A DNA stretch of 64,000 bases from Candidatus Nitrosotenuis cloacae (GCF_000955905.1 NZ_CP011097.1:186001-250000), one strand, 5' to 3'. Shown: positions 23,837 through 32,725, counted from the stretch's first letter. Translations and numbers: made by a program. The notes: generated by a model from the sequence alone, not told the origin.

Positions 23837-25191
23837 AAGACATTCTGCCTGACAGGATAAAGAAAACTATGATCGATGTTGGAGTTGAGCCTGTGGCGTC
23901 TCCTGTTTTTGGATGGTCTAACAAGGACAAGGTTCTGGTGATAGTGGAAAAAAAGAAGGATCATTACGAGGTATATGGAAACAGGGTCTTCTTTTCCGAC
24001 AAAAAGATGCTGAAGATATCAGAGACTAGGAGAGTCGACGGCGATGATGAGTTGAGAGGCGCAATAATTTCCGTCATCAACAGCGCAGTTAATCAAATGA
24101 TTGAAGGTGTTTCTGTCAAAGATCCATACACCGCAATTGACATGCTTTTCACTGTACAGGAGGGAAGGGACGTTCCGAAACAGGAAATCCTTCCTACAAC
24201 AACACAACAAATCCATGTTTATGGAAATATGATCGGTTACATCTGCGATCAGAATCTTCAGGTCACCAATAACCCGGTTCTACTCTCGGAGAAAATGCTT
24301 CTTCACCATATCATAATCACTGGTTCCACTGGAGGAGGGAAAACAGAAGTCGCAAAAAGAATTGTGACAGAAGTTGAAAAAACCAAAAAGAAAATTCTCG
24401 TCATAACTCCAGAAGCACATCTATGGAATAAATTAGAAAATGTTCACATCCTCGGAGACAATGATTCTGATCTTGAAGACGGAATCAATGTCGTAGATTG
24501 TACAAACGCAAAGGATTTTGCGAAAGAAGCGTCTCATGTGATCGAAAGTGTTATCGAGCATTACGGGAAGATGGAGCAGACGGATAATCTTCGGTTGCTT
24601 GTTGTAGTTGATGAAGCCCACCTTTTCATCGACCAAAAAGATTTTGAAAATGTCCTTGAAAGCGCGACAAGAATTCTTAGGAAATTCGGTGTGTCGTGCG
24701 TTCTCCTGTCACATACTTATGCGGATTTCAGCAGAGGAATCCGTTCTAACGTCCAGACTCACATCGCACTTTACACCAATTGGGCAAGAGATCTTTCATT
24801 CATCAAAGCATTCCAAGCTGACGGTACGGTTGATTATTCCAAACTTCTGCTCTCGATGCCGGAAGGATATGGGATCTTCAGATCACGAGAATTCCTGAGA
24901 AATCAGCCCGTGCCGTGCAGATTCTTGAAATGCTATGAAATGATGTATCCAAACATAAAACAAGATATTTCGATAGACGACCAATATCAAAGACGGTTAG
25001 CAATTCTAGAAATAATCAAAGATAACCCAAAGATCTCCGCCGAGGAAATATCGTCGAACATGGCAAAAAGAAGCATTTCTGTGGCTAACAGTACGGTTTC
25101 GAGGGATCTGGATTGGCTAGAAAATCAGGACTTGATTACCGTAGTTGACACAAGCGGAAAAGGAGGAAGGAAACTGTATGTCGCTATTTGA
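23827..25191 (+). CDS. HerA/FtsK-like ATPase with C-terminal winged helix
   Basis: The 454-residue protein has Walker A GSTGGGKT at 166-173 and Walker B VVVDEAH at 259-265. The order and spacing resemble HerA (DUF87) DNA-translocating ATPases, including an NVQTHIALYTNW sensor-like segment. The C-terminus (about 390-450) is a winged helix with KISAEEISSNMAKRS. It follows three small membrane or zinc proteins in one operon, as expected for a membrane-associated DNA pump used in transfer, segregation or packaging. No NurA nuclease is adjacent, so a repair role is less likely. Confidence 0.82.
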   Translation: MALKDILPDRIKKTMIDVGVEPVASPVFGWSNKDKVLVIVEKKKDHYEVYGNRVFFSDKKMLKISETRRVDGDDELRGAIISVINSAVNQMIEGVSVKDPYTAIDMLFTVQEGRDVPKQEILPTTTQQIHVYGNMIGYICDQNLQVTNNPVLLSEKMLLHHIIITGSTGGGKTEVAKRIVTEVEKTKKKILVITPEAHLWNKLENVHILGDNDSDLEDGINVVDCTNAKDFAKEASHVIESVIEHYGKMEQTDNLRLLVVVDEAHLFIDQKDFENVLESATRILRKFGVSCVLLSHTYADFSRGIRSNVQTHIALYTNWARDLSFIKAFQADGTVDYSKLLLSMPEGYGIFRSREFLRNQPVPCRFLKCYEMMYPNIKQDISIDDQYQRRLAILEIIKDNPKISAEEISSNMAKRSISVANSTVSRDLDWLENQDLITVVDTSGKGGRKLYVAI

Positions 25192-25207
25192 AAACTCGAA
25201 AAAACCT

Positions 25208-25262
25208 AACTTTTGCAGCAAAAGTTCAACTTTTTCATGCAAAAGTTCTGCAAAAGTAACTT
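25208..25262. repeat. GCAAAAGTT inverted and direct repeats
   Basis: AACTTTTGC-A-GCAAAAGTT at 25208-25226 is a perfect inverted repeat. It is followed by further copies of GCAAAAGT at about 25239 and 25250 and by AACTTTTT. The cluster lies between the ATPase stop and the next zinc-ribbon gene. It may be an operator or a terminator. Confidence 0.6.
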
Positions 25263-25283
25263 TGTGTTAAATGAGGTGATTCA

Positions 25284-25451
25284 ATGCCAAGGGTTGTAAA
25301 GATAAAGTGGGTTTGCGAAACTTGCGGGGCAGAAATCATAACACGGCCCCGGACGGTTCCGTACGCCGATGAACCTAACAGAGGAATGTGTCCAATCTGC
25401 GGAAGTTCGTCATCGTTAATCAAAAGAGAAGAAATCTTCGAAGTTCTCTGA
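25284..25451 (+). CDS. Small zinc-ribbon protein
   Basis: The 55-residue protein has two CxxC knuckles, WVCETCGAE and GMCPICGSSS, spaced to bind one zinc ion, and a charged C-terminus (IKREEIFEVL). An AGGTGAT site six to ten bases before the ATG is a Shine-Dalgarno sequence. It heads a run of three short plus-strand genes that ends in convergence with the second recombinase. It probably binds nucleic acid. Confidence 0.7.
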   Translation: MPRVVKIKWVCETCGAEIITRPRTVPYADEPNRGMCPICGSSSSLIKREEIFEVL

Positions 25452-25461
25452 GGATGATGCA

Positions 25462-25743
25462 GTGGAAGAACTGGGCGAGAGGGTATCAGAATACATTTCC
25501 GACAGGAAAATCAGCTTCGATGGAGAATGCTATCACTCACGCATTCCGCTGGAAATTATGAAAATTGTCATACAGTATGGAGTTAATCTGAACAGTGTTC
25601 AATGGGAAGGGGTTTGGAAAGACGGAAATAAACTCCATGTTGTTTTGTCGTTCAAAATGGCAGAAGCTGCGAAACAATCCAAATCAGAAACTATTCCAGA
25701 AGAAAATAATCCGGAAAAAGATTACGTTGTCCTGAAAGGCTGA
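25462..25743 (+). CDS. Hypothetical protein
   Basis: The 93-residue protein starts with GTG and has an alpha/beta pattern: ERVSEYISDRKISF, then VQWEGVWKDGNKLHVVLSFKMAEAA. The C-terminus is polar and acidic. No motif is recognised. It lies 10 bases after the small zinc-ribbon gene and 2 bases before the next ORF, so it is probably co-transcribed. Confidence 0.55.
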   Translation: MEELGERVSEYISDRKISFDGECYHSRIPLEIMKIVIQYGVNLNSVQWEGVWKDGNKLHVVLSFKMAEAAKQSKSETIPEENNPEKDYVVLKG

Positions 25744-25745
25744 CT

Positions 25746-25892
25746 ATGGGAATGTTTACAAAAGAAGAATTGGAAAACGTGCTGAAAGAGACTGCATCTA
25801 AATTCAAGCACATTGAGCCTCACGTAATTCTGCTGATTTACGGATACATAAAAATGAAAAAACTGGAAAAGAAGAAATCACAATTGAGCTAG
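25746..25892 (+). CDS. Very small helical protein
   Basis: The 48-residue ORF encodes a mostly helical product with KEELENVLKETASKF and a lysine-rich end (KMKKLEKKKSQ). It starts two bases after the previous stop and ends in a 4-base convergent overlap with the recombinase gene. Tight packing supports expression; function is unknown. Confidence 0.5.
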   Translation: MGMFTKEELENVLKETASKFKHIEPHVILLIYGYIKMKKLEKKKSQLS

Positions 25893-27139
25893 CCTTTTTC
25901 AGCAAGACTGTCAAGAAAAGCATTTGCGTTTGGGTGTATCTTGATAAGTTCTTCAAACTTGCTCTTGATTATCTTCTTAACCAAACCTTCAAGGACTTCC
26001 GGGGTAATCATATCCGTTACCGCTTTGATGTCCTTCACCCTTTTCTCATCAATGTCAATTGCAATTTTCACCTCAAATGGTTTTGCGCACTTCTTGCACA
26101 CTAACGCAGTAACCTCATTCCATTCCTGGCATATCTGGCAAACCTTCGGCTTCAACAGGCTCTCTTTCTTGGTTTTAGTCTCCATGCCACACATTTCCAG
26201 AAGGGAGCCTTCGGTATCCACCCCCGTAAGATGGTCATAGATCTGCGACATCCTAGAATTCTTTACCCAACCCATGTACACGCATCGTTGCGATTGACCC
26301 ATCCACATTCCAAGTACGGTGGCACGCGCATGGCGAAAACTGTGTGGATTCACTCTTTTTGTTATTCCAGCTTTGTTTGCAGCCCGCTTGAGCAACGCTG
26401 AAATCATCTCGTATTTCATAGCCTGCCCGTGATTGGGATGTCCAATGTTTATCCAGAGGGGGGATTGTGGGTTGTTTTTCTGGGGATGAACGTTTATCCA
26501 AGCAGCAAGATACGGCGCTGATGCAAGCAGCCTTATCGGTCTCTGCCCTGTTTTTCCGTCGACAAGTATCTTGATTCCCAAATCATCAAAAATCACATCT
26601 TTGATATCAAGACTGGCAAGTTCTCCGACCCGGCAACCGCTTTCCGCAAGGGTCATGATTAGTGCCCTATTCCTCGGATTCCCTTCGGCTTCTATCATCT
26701 TGATGATATCTTGCTCTGTGAGCAGATCCCAAGGATATTCCATTTTACGCAAGTTTGTTTTAATCTGCCTTACAAGCTCGGGGTAATCCTCCCCGCCATT
26801 CAGCCATTTGTAGAGTTTCTTTATCGACACTTTGAAGAATTGCTTTGTGTGCGGTTTGATGTTCTGCGCTTCAATTGAAATCAGCAGCCTTTTGATATCG
26901 CCTTTCTCTGCCCTGTCAAAATCCTTTTCCAGCCACTCAGCAATTTTACGAAGTGTGAAGGCATACGTACCTACTCTCGGGATGCTCAGAGGTTCCCCCC
27001 ACCCAGCCCCGTCTATCTGGCAATCTGCAATGAAATCGAGGATGATCTTCTTGTTCTGCTCTGAAATCTTTGTTGACTCTTTTACCAGACTTATCGCTTT
27101 TGCAAGGCGCTTTTTGCATTCGTAGATGTCCCTTTTCAT
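25889..27139 (-). CDS. Second tyrosine recombinase (XerCD-like) with C-terminal zinc ribbon
   Basis: From the ATG at 27137-27139, with a GAGGTGTG Shine-Dalgarno site just upstream, the protein is 416 residues. The N-terminal SAM-like core-binding domain spans about 20-130. Catalytic residues are R170 in SGCRVGEL, K196 in DGKTGQR, H266 and R269 in PHSFRHAR, and Y301 in SQIYDHL. After the catalytic domain a zinc ribbon (VCQICQEW and VCKKCAK near 333-352) and a helical tail follow. It differs strongly from the tRNA-site integrase. It may resolve element dimers or act at the inverted-repeat region just upstream. Confidence 0.9.
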   Translation of the reverse strand: MKRDIYECKKRLAKAISLVKESTKISEQNKKIILDFIADCQIDGAGWGEPLSIPRVGTYAFTLRKIAEWLEKDFDRAEKGDIKRLLISIEAQNIKPHTKQFFKVSIKKLYKWLNGGEDYPELVRQIKTNLRKMEYPWDLLTEQDIIKMIEAEGNPRNRALIMTLAESGCRVGELASLDIKDVIFDDLGIKILVDGKTGQRPIRLLASAPYLAAWINVHPQKNNPQSPLWINIGHPNHGQAMKYEMISALLKRAANKAGITKRVNPHSFRHARATVLGMWMGQSQRCVYMGWVKNSRMSQIYDHLTGVDTEGSLLEMCGMETKTKKESLLKPKVCQICQEWNEVTALVCKKCAKPFEVKIAIDIDEKRVKDIKAVTDMITPEVLEGLVKKIIKSKFEELIKIHPNANAFLDSLAEKG

Positions 27140-27210
27140 AACACACCTCTGACCCGACCACGTTTTCCACCATCTATTGATTAGTGGGATTCGTTTCCGT
27201 TTAAACAAAA

Positions 27211-27402
27211 CACGAACGGTTCCGTTCGGCTGGATTTACCGACGAGCCGGATTTCACTTTTTGTCAAATCCGGGATGTTAGAGAACTGAACTTGGGGTCT
27301 TGGTCCCGGGACTGAAGACGACAAGCACAGTTGAATTACCCAGATTCCGTACGGTTTTGTTTTACGTCGAATCTTTTCAAACCGTACTGTTCAGTACGGT
27401 TT
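27211..27402. repeat. Inverted-repeat cluster upstream of the second recombinase
   Basis: The 288-base non-coding gap contains several perfect palindromes. CGAACGG-TT-CCGTTCG is at 27213-27228 and CCGGATTT/AAATCCGG with an 11-base loop is at 27247-27273. GTCCCGGGAC is near 27303-27312 and CCGTACGG is at 27347-27354. AAACCGTACTG-TT-CAGTACGGTTT, with 11-bp arms, is at 27379-27402. The sites share ACGGTT/AACCGT. This density suggests a recombination site, operator array or replication origin. Confidence 0.7.
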
Positions 27403-27427
27403 TGCTAATCTATTCTTGTGAGCGAAA

Positions 27428-27820
27428 TTATTTATCCTTGAAATGTCTGGCTTTATCCAACTGTGCCTTCAAACTATCAATGTCGAATTGCTGCACAGCG
27501 ATCCTGTTTTTGTAAGAAACTCCAAACTTTTCTTCGTCATGCATCATGGAATGCAGTTTTGCGTCTTTGTTTGCCATCTCAATTTCCATTTTGCTGATTT
27601 CTGAAGCAGAATAATGACGATGGTGTGTTATCTCAATCTGATCAAGTTCTTTGTACAAATCCGTAATCTTGCGCCCATAATAGCGGACATCCGCCTTGCC
27701 CGTGGAGACCCCCATATCCAAATCAAAAGCAGCACTGGATAGTTTTATGTCATAATGCAGAATCTTATTTTTTATCTCTGAAATCTCTTTTTCGTAGTTC
27801 ACATGGTGACCATGTCGCAT
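27428..27820 (-). CDS. Coiled-coil protein of unknown function
   Basis: From the ATG at 27818-27820, with a GAGGTGGG Shine-Dalgarno site upstream, the protein is 130 residues and almost wholly helical. Heptad-like segments include KEISEIKNKILHYDIKL and LDSLKAQLDKARHF-type sequence at the C-terminus. There are many histidines (HGHH, HHRHY) but no clear metal site. It heads a minus-strand group downstream of the recombinase's inverted-repeat region. Family unknown. Confidence 0.6.
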   Translation of the reverse strand: MRHGHHVNYEKEISEIKNKILHYDIKLSSAAFDLDMGVSTGKADVRYYGRKITDLYKELDQIEITHHRHYSASEISKMEIEMANKDAKLHSMMHDEEKFGVSYKNRIAVQQFDIDSLKAQLDKARHFKDK

Positions 27821-27910
27821 AACCCACCTCGACCGCAATATTTTCTTCTAATTACTAATTGGTAATGATAAAATAAATACAAAACTGAGTTTTCAAACAA
27901 CTTGTTAACT

Positions 27911-28264
27911 TTATTTTGAAAACTCATACGCTTGTCTAATCAAAGAAATTGCATACTCCAACTCCTCCATCGAATTGATGTAGAAGTAATGTGGAGGACT
28001 CCATTTCATCTGTTTTACGATTCCTTTAGGGTCGGAAAACGTCTTCGGATTTACTCTTATCCATGCCTTTATGCTTTTGCTGTTTATCCGCATGGAGGCA
28101 AAGACTTGTTTCGCCTCGTATCTGATTTCGTATTTTGTCGCCCGTTCTTTGACATCGGAACCGAAAGCCGTTATCCTCTTTTTCAGTTCTTCAAAGATTC
28201 TCTGGGTTTCTTCTTTCGTCCCTTTCAGGCTGTTTTCTACTCTGTAGCCAATGTTCAAACTCAT
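27911..28264 (-). CDS. DUF5655-like protein
   Basis: The 117-residue protein matches the pattern of the DUF5655 domain: a helix (IFEELKKRITAFGSDVKE), then ATKYEIRYEAKQVFASMRI, a WIRV strand and a Y-I-N-SMEELEYAISLIRQAYE ending. The family is found alone or next to restriction and type IV systems, and its biochemical role is not known. It forms a minus-strand run with two or three other small genes and has a GAGGTGA site before the start. Confidence 0.7.
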   Translation of the reverse strand: MSLNIGYRVENSLKGTKEETQRIFEELKKRITAFGSDVKERATKYEIRYEAKQVFASMRINSKSIKAWIRVNPKTFSDPKGIVKQMKWSPPHYFYINSMEELEYAISLIRQAYEFSK

Positions 28265-28274
28265 CTAAATCACC

Positions 28275-28403
28275 TCAAATTTCCTTCTCAATGCATTCTC
28301 TGCATACGACTCTGCCATTCTGCTTGTTGGTAGACAATTCGCAGTCTATGCCACACTCATCGCAGACTATTAGTCTCCATTCCATCGGTATGTCTTTTCC
28401 CAT
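28275..28403 (-). CDS. Very small zinc-ribbon protein
   Basis: The 42-residue ORF has two CxxC knuckles, IVCDECGID and VVCRECIEK, typical of a minimal zinc ribbon. A strong GGAGGGGTG Shine-Dalgarno sequence lies before the ATG at 28401-28403. It sits between the DUF5655-like gene and a winged-helix gene with short gaps, so it is part of the same transcription unit. Confidence 0.68.
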   Translation of the reverse strand: MGKDIPMEWRLIVCDECGIDCELSTNKQNGRVVCRECIEKEI

Positions 28404-28407
28404 CACA

Positions 28408-28635
28408 TCACCCCTCCTTGAGTGACCAGACGCCACTCCCTTTCTCTTTCTGGCAAAACAGACCGCTTAACTGGACGACCTGTCTTACTTTGGCTTCTAT
28501 GTTCTTGTTGCGTCCTAGTTTTTCAGAGTCTTTCTTTTTTGCTACCTTCTTTGTTTCCTCGTAGAGTTGCGACAGGCTTGCAGACCCTCCAAGGTTTTTC
28601 ATTGCCTCTTCCACCAACTTAACCCATGTTGGCAT
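28408..28635 (-). CDS. Winged-helix (HARE-HTH-like) protein
   Basis: From the ATG at 28633-28635, seven bases after GGAGGTG, the 75-residue protein has the HARE-HTH pattern: TWVKLVEEAMKNLGGSASLS, LYEETKKVAKKK, a helix with NIEAKVRQVVQLSG, and a final GSGVWSL strand. Domains like this occur in restriction enzymes and chromatin proteins and probably sense or bind DNA. A GTG nine bases upstream is an alternative start. Confidence 0.7.
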   Translation of the reverse strand: MPTWVKLVEEAMKNLGGSASLSQLYEETKKVAKKKDSEKLGRNKNIEAKVRQVVQLSGLFCQKEKGSGVWSLKEG

Positions 28636-28776
28636 TCCGAACACCTCCCTGTCTTGAACTTTCTAGAAGATTATAGAACTAGTAAATTGAAATAACCAAC
28701 TGGCTGCTTTCTTTAACTTTCTGTAAGTTTCTAGAATGATAAATCCTTGCTCGGACAAATACAATTAGGTAGTTCC

Positions 28777-28914
28777 ATGGCTTTCAAAATCGGAATCTCT
28801 GGAGATGAGAAGTTGTGGAAGCAGTTTCAGGAGTATTGCAAATCAAAAGGATATGATGCTTCCAAAAGAGTAATGGTTCTGATTAAGGAAGATGTGGACA
28901 AGAACTCAAAATAG
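28777..28914 (+). CDS. Small ribbon-helix-helix-like protein
   Basis: The 45-residue ORF begins with a short strand (MAFKIGIS) and has two helices (EKLWKQFQEYCKSKG and DASKRVMVLIKEDVDK), the order of a CopG/Arc-type ribbon-helix-helix DNA-binding unit. It is divergent from the minus-strand small-gene group and could regulate that group or the ATPase gene downstream. The 180-base gap after it shows only TATA-like AT tracts. Confidence 0.6.
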   Translation: MAFKIGISGDEKLWKQFQEYCKSKGYDASKRVMVLIKEDVDKNSK

Positions 28915-29096
28915 AATGGTAAGCCAAGCTAATACCTATTTGTTTTCAGAAAAAAACCAACGAGAACAAAGCTATTGGATTCGCAGGAATACGGAGCAAT
29001 TGTAAATTTCATAATAATTCCCTTTATTAGTTCCCAAATCGCCTCCCAAAACCTTATCATTTTGTTTCCCGTTTTCTATGATGGCGACCTTCTGGT

Positions 29097-31469
29097 TTGG
29101 CATCAATATCTCCCACATGGGAACAAGTTGGGACGCTTCGCTACGGTAAGATCCGCTCAGAGATTTACTGGGTAAGAAGCAGCAACGCAACCATTGAAGT
29201 TTTGGCTTTGGCAGATGATGTTTACCTACTTCGTGGAGCCAAGAATTACTACGTTGCCAATGCCTCGGACTCCGGGGAAATGCAAAGCAGATTACAGGAA
29301 ATAGGGACTTTTTCCGATTACCTCAAAGAATCCGTCCCGTCCTTTAGCCTGAGCTACTATTACATTAGTTCCCTTACCGAGGGAATCATCGGCGTAGATA
29401 GTTCCCCGATTAGAACCGAGATTGGGGAACTAAAGCGTGGCATACTACACAAGCAGGGGAAGATAGCATCTTTGGAAAGTGATAGACAATTGCTCAATCT
29501 CCCCGTCGGTAAGGATGCCCTAAGTCTGGAATCCGAAATAAGACGCTCTGAAGAGAGGCTGCGGAAACTCGAAGAAGAGGTTGCCAATGCAGAACAATTC
29601 AAGAGAGAATACGGATCAAAGGGATTTGGTGCTTCCGTCGTCATAAAGAGCCAGACTTCCTGTTTTTCCTCAAGAAAGGCGGATCTGGAAAAGACCATGC
29701 AATTGATAATCAATGATCTTGAAGATTTTGATAATGTAATCAAGAACCGGGCTAAACATGGCTTCTACCTTGCCATCAAGGAGCTGCCCAACCCTGCACT
29801 GGGATACAGCGCAGAGTCTTTGGGCATCTTCGATCCTCACACTCTGGAAGATTTGATAAAACAATATCCTGAGCTTTCAGAACTGAAAAACCAAGTTGAC
29901 TCTCTTTTCGTTCATCGTTGGGCTAAGGATGCTAGGATCGGGGAAAGGACGTTTGAAAAGAGTTCTGCAATAGCGCAGGGCCTTGCAACTCTTCTTAGAA
30001 GAGCGACTTTGAAATCGCAAACGCAGACGAAAGTCAACGAACCCAAATGGGATAAACTTCCATTCCCCGACGAAACAAAAAGGCTGGGTTTTCTGGGTTT
30101 TGTTTTAGACGGCCATCTTGAAACAACGAAATTCCCGTTTCTTTTTGATTATGACAATCAGGCTCCTACTCACACCATAATCGTGGGTGCAAGCGGATGC
30201 GGAAAGACGATTACTGCTTACGATATGGCGGAAGGTGCGCTATTCCAGAATATTCCGGTTTTGGTTCTCGATCCTATGATTCAGTGGTCTGGCTTCCTCG
30301 AAAAATGCAGTGAAAAGAAGCTTCTTGACGGTTACAGGGAGTTTTCCATGCATGAACCCATGTCATTCACTGGTAAGATATTCACTCCCGGCTCTGACAT
30401 CGGAGCAAATCTAAGCAGCAACCTTCTGGCAAAACCAAAGACCGACAAGGAAAGCGAACTTCAGGCGTTTGCCATTGACCTGAGCATGATAATCAAGGAA
30501 TTCTGCAAATTAAGCGACAACGAAACTGTAAAAGTGAAAGAGACTGTCTTCGGATGCTGGAAGAAAGGGATCGATTTGGATTGCTTTTCTCTTATCAATG
30601 CCACTGGCAAAGAAATCGCAAAGATGAAGATTCAATCGCTCACAGCACTTTCATTTTTGTTTGAGGGAAAAGGATCGAACATTTCTGAATTGTGGAAGGA
30701 CGGAGAGATCTCCGTTGTATCCCTCAATGAAATCAAAGTGGATGAAGTGAAAATGTTTGTCGCATATTATCTTGTCAGGGAGCTTGTAAACTACTTTGAC
30801 TCGCAGCCTGACTCGAACACCTTGAAACTTCTGCTTGTAGTTGAAGAGTATCACAGGTTCAAAGGAGAGGCAAAGATTATTCTCGATAGAGCTGCAAGGA
30901 CGCTACGAAAAAAGGGAGTCGGATTAGTTTTCATCACTCAAGCGATAACAGACTTGGAAGAAACCAGAGCAAACATCAACATGAAAATCTACATGCACAT
31001 GACATACGACAATGACATTGAAAGATCTAAGATAGACTTGGGAAACGATGTTTCTAAACTCCTTTCGACAATTGATTCGGGGTTCGGGATCTGCGTTTAT
31101 CCCAGCTATGAAACCCCTGTAGTAGTGAAGTTCAGGCCGTGCTTTCACAGGAATACTGGCTTATCATCGGAGGAGATCAAGAGCAAAATGATGATGTGGA
31201 GTGAAAGGGACGTTTCAAAATTCTACAAGGTTGAAGAAAAACAAGAGATACCTAAAGAAGTCACTAAAGCGATGCAGTTCCTAAATGAAATAATCTCATA
31301 TCACAATGAGACCGGAAAATCCCCCAGAAGGGAAGACATAGTGAAAAGGCTTGGGATCAAATCGGATCGTGTTGCAAACGAAATCAAAAATCAACTCATC
31401 AAAGAAGGAAAAATTAGAGAAGAGCCTGACCCTGACGATAAAAGAGCCAAAAGACTGGTTCCAGTCTAA
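29097..31469 (+). CDS. Large HerA/VirB4-like ATPase with coiled coil and winged helix
   Basis: The 790-residue protein has an N-terminal beta-rich domain, a long coiled coil (about 105-215), then a P-loop ATPase with Walker A VGASGCGKT at 363-371 and Walker B LLLVVEEYHRF near 578-588. It closes with a winged helix (PRREDIVKRLGIKS). The catalytic EEYH in place of DEAH is unusual. It resembles element-borne DNA-pumping ATPases such as HerA, VirB4 and TraG. The start is a TTG at 29097 with no strong Shine-Dalgarno site; a nearby ATG pair is in another frame. It is the second such ATPase of the element and is convergent with the next gene. Confidence 0.8.
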   Translation: MASISPTWEQVGTLRYGKIRSEIYWVRSSNATIEVLALADDVYLLRGAKNYYVANASDSGEMQSRLQEIGTFSDYLKESVPSFSLSYYYISSLTEGIIGVDSSPIRTEIGELKRGILHKQGKIASLESDRQLLNLPVGKDALSLESEIRRSEERLRKLEEEVANAEQFKREYGSKGFGASVVIKSQTSCFSSRKADLEKTMQLIINDLEDFDNVIKNRAKHGFYLAIKELPNPALGYSAESLGIFDPHTLEDLIKQYPELSELKNQVDSLFVHRWAKDARIGERTFEKSSAIAQGLATLLRRATLKSQTQTKVNEPKWDKLPFPDETKRLGFLGFVLDGHLETTKFPFLFDYDNQAPTHTIIVGASGCGKTITAYDMAEGALFQNIPVLVLDPMIQWSGFLEKCSEKKLLDGYREFSMHEPMSFTGKIFTPGSDIGANLSSNLLAKPKTDKESELQAFAIDLSMIIKEFCKLSDNETVKVKETVFGCWKKGIDLDCFSLINATGKEIAKMKIQSLTALSFLFEGKGSNISELWKDGEISVVSLNEIKVDEVKMFVAYYLVRELVNYFDSQPDSNTLKLLLVVEEYHRFKGEAKIILDRAARTLRKKGVGLVFITQAITDLEETRANINMKIYMHMTYDNDIERSKIDLGNDVSKLLSTIDSGFGICVYPSYETPVVVKFRPCFHRNTGLSSEEIKSKMMMWSERDVSKFYKVEEKQEIPKEVTKAMQFLNEIISYHNETGKSPRREDIVKRLGIKSDRVANEIKNQLIKEGKIREEPDPDDKRAKRLVPV

Positions 31470-32725
31470 CCGTAAGGATTGCGTGATTTCAGGCTGTCCA
31501 TGAGTGCGTAGAAAGTCCTTTCCCGTCTTTCCATTGCTTTTTCAAGAAAAGTCCGATATCTCTCCTTTGCCCTTTCAACCTCAACTTCATCGTAAACTGG
31601 AAGGTAACGATCTTCATCGTCGTCCTGCTTCTCCTCTACTAATTCTCTTATCCTGCTTCCTTTTTTGGCCCGGCTGAGCGAATCGATTTCCATCTCATCA
31701 ACTACCAGCTCAAAAATTTCTTTTGCAAGTTCCTCTTGCATTGAATGTGATGCTCTTTTGGCCGCATCAAGATTTCTTTGTTTTGACTCGTTGTCATAAG
31801 CAAGATATGCCTGACACAATATGATCAGCGGGTATGCGGAGCTTTGTATCGATCCTCTTCCTAGTTCAAGAGAACGCAAGGCGTCCTGAAAATGGCTTTT
31901 GTTTTTCTCAAATGCGCCTTTACACATAGAGATGTAAGCTTCGATTGCGTTGACATCTTCATGGGCTTGCACCTTTCGGTGTCTTAGGGAATTAGCATCT
32001 GAAGACCACACAATCTCTTTTCTGTACTTTTCTCTTAATCCTTCAAGAAGCCTTAACGCCTCTAGGATGTCTACGGATGATGTGTGCGATGGGTTTGCCA
32101 TCGATGAACGGCCAGCACGCTTCGGGATTTTAGCAATTCCTAATCTTCGTTCCATATCAAAAGACCTAAGCACGTCGTTCATCTCCTTCATTTCTTCGAC
32201 TGGCATGAACTGGTTCACTCTTCTCTTCCCCTTTATCGCATCTTTCAATTGCGCAAAGACTACCGGAGCTTCAAGCCCTGTCTCTGCTCCCTGATGCCTT
32301 TTTGCAAGCGTTGTAAAAGCGACCAAGCTTATGAGATGTGCAACTCTGCATTCATTCTCGTCCCTGTCGTTCCAGTCATCGTACGCTCTGTAATAATCGC
32401 CGGGGAACGTGTTTTTGGCGTTCTGTATCAACGATTCATAGATTCCGCTTCTTCTTGAGAACTCGGAGTTGAAAGACGAATCCATGTAAGAGAAATGCCT
32501 GAGCATTTCAAGACATGCGATTCCGCAAAGTATGTCGTAGTTTAACGTGGAATTTTTTGCAGCGTCGTCAATGCACTCCAGCAGATTCTTCTTGAAATCT
32601 GAAATATCGCCTTCCGGCTTCTGATTTCTTGGAGGTTTCCAGCCTGCTGGCATTGACCCTCTGGATACTACAGGATTAACTTCGTCTTTTTTCTTGAACC
32701 AGCCCAAATTTGCAATATTATACAC
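31466..32725 (-). CDS. Hypothetical helical protein
   Basis: The 419-residue protein is soluble, rich in charged helices, and has no known motif. Its middle (EALRLLEGLREKYRKEIV and NAIEAYISMCKGAFEKNKSHF) could form TPR-like helical pairs, and its C-terminus has an acidic EEKQDDDEDRYLP stretch before ERAKERYRTFLEKAMERRERT. It overlaps the ATPase gene by 4 bases tail to tail. A scaffold role with the ATPase is possible but not shown. Confidence 0.6.
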   Translation of the reverse strand: MYNIANLGWFKKKDEVNPVVSRGSMPAGWKPPRNQKPEGDISDFKKNLLECIDDAAKNSTLNYDILCGIACLEMLRHFSYMDSSFNSEFSRRSGIYESLIQNAKNTFPGDYYRAYDDWNDRDENECRVAHLISLVAFTTLAKRHQGAETGLEAPVVFAQLKDAIKGKRRVNQFMPVEEMKEMNDVLRSFDMERRLGIAKIPKRAGRSSMANPSHTSSVDILEALRLLEGLREKYRKEIVWSSDANSLRHRKVQAHEDVNAIEAYISMCKGAFEKNKSHFQDALRSLELGRGSIQSSAYPLIILCQAYLAYDNESKQRNLDAAKRASHSMQEELAKEIFELVVDEMEIDSLSRAKKGSRIRELVEEKQDDDEDRYLPVYDEVEVERAKERYRTFLEKAMERRERTFYALMDSLKSRNPYG

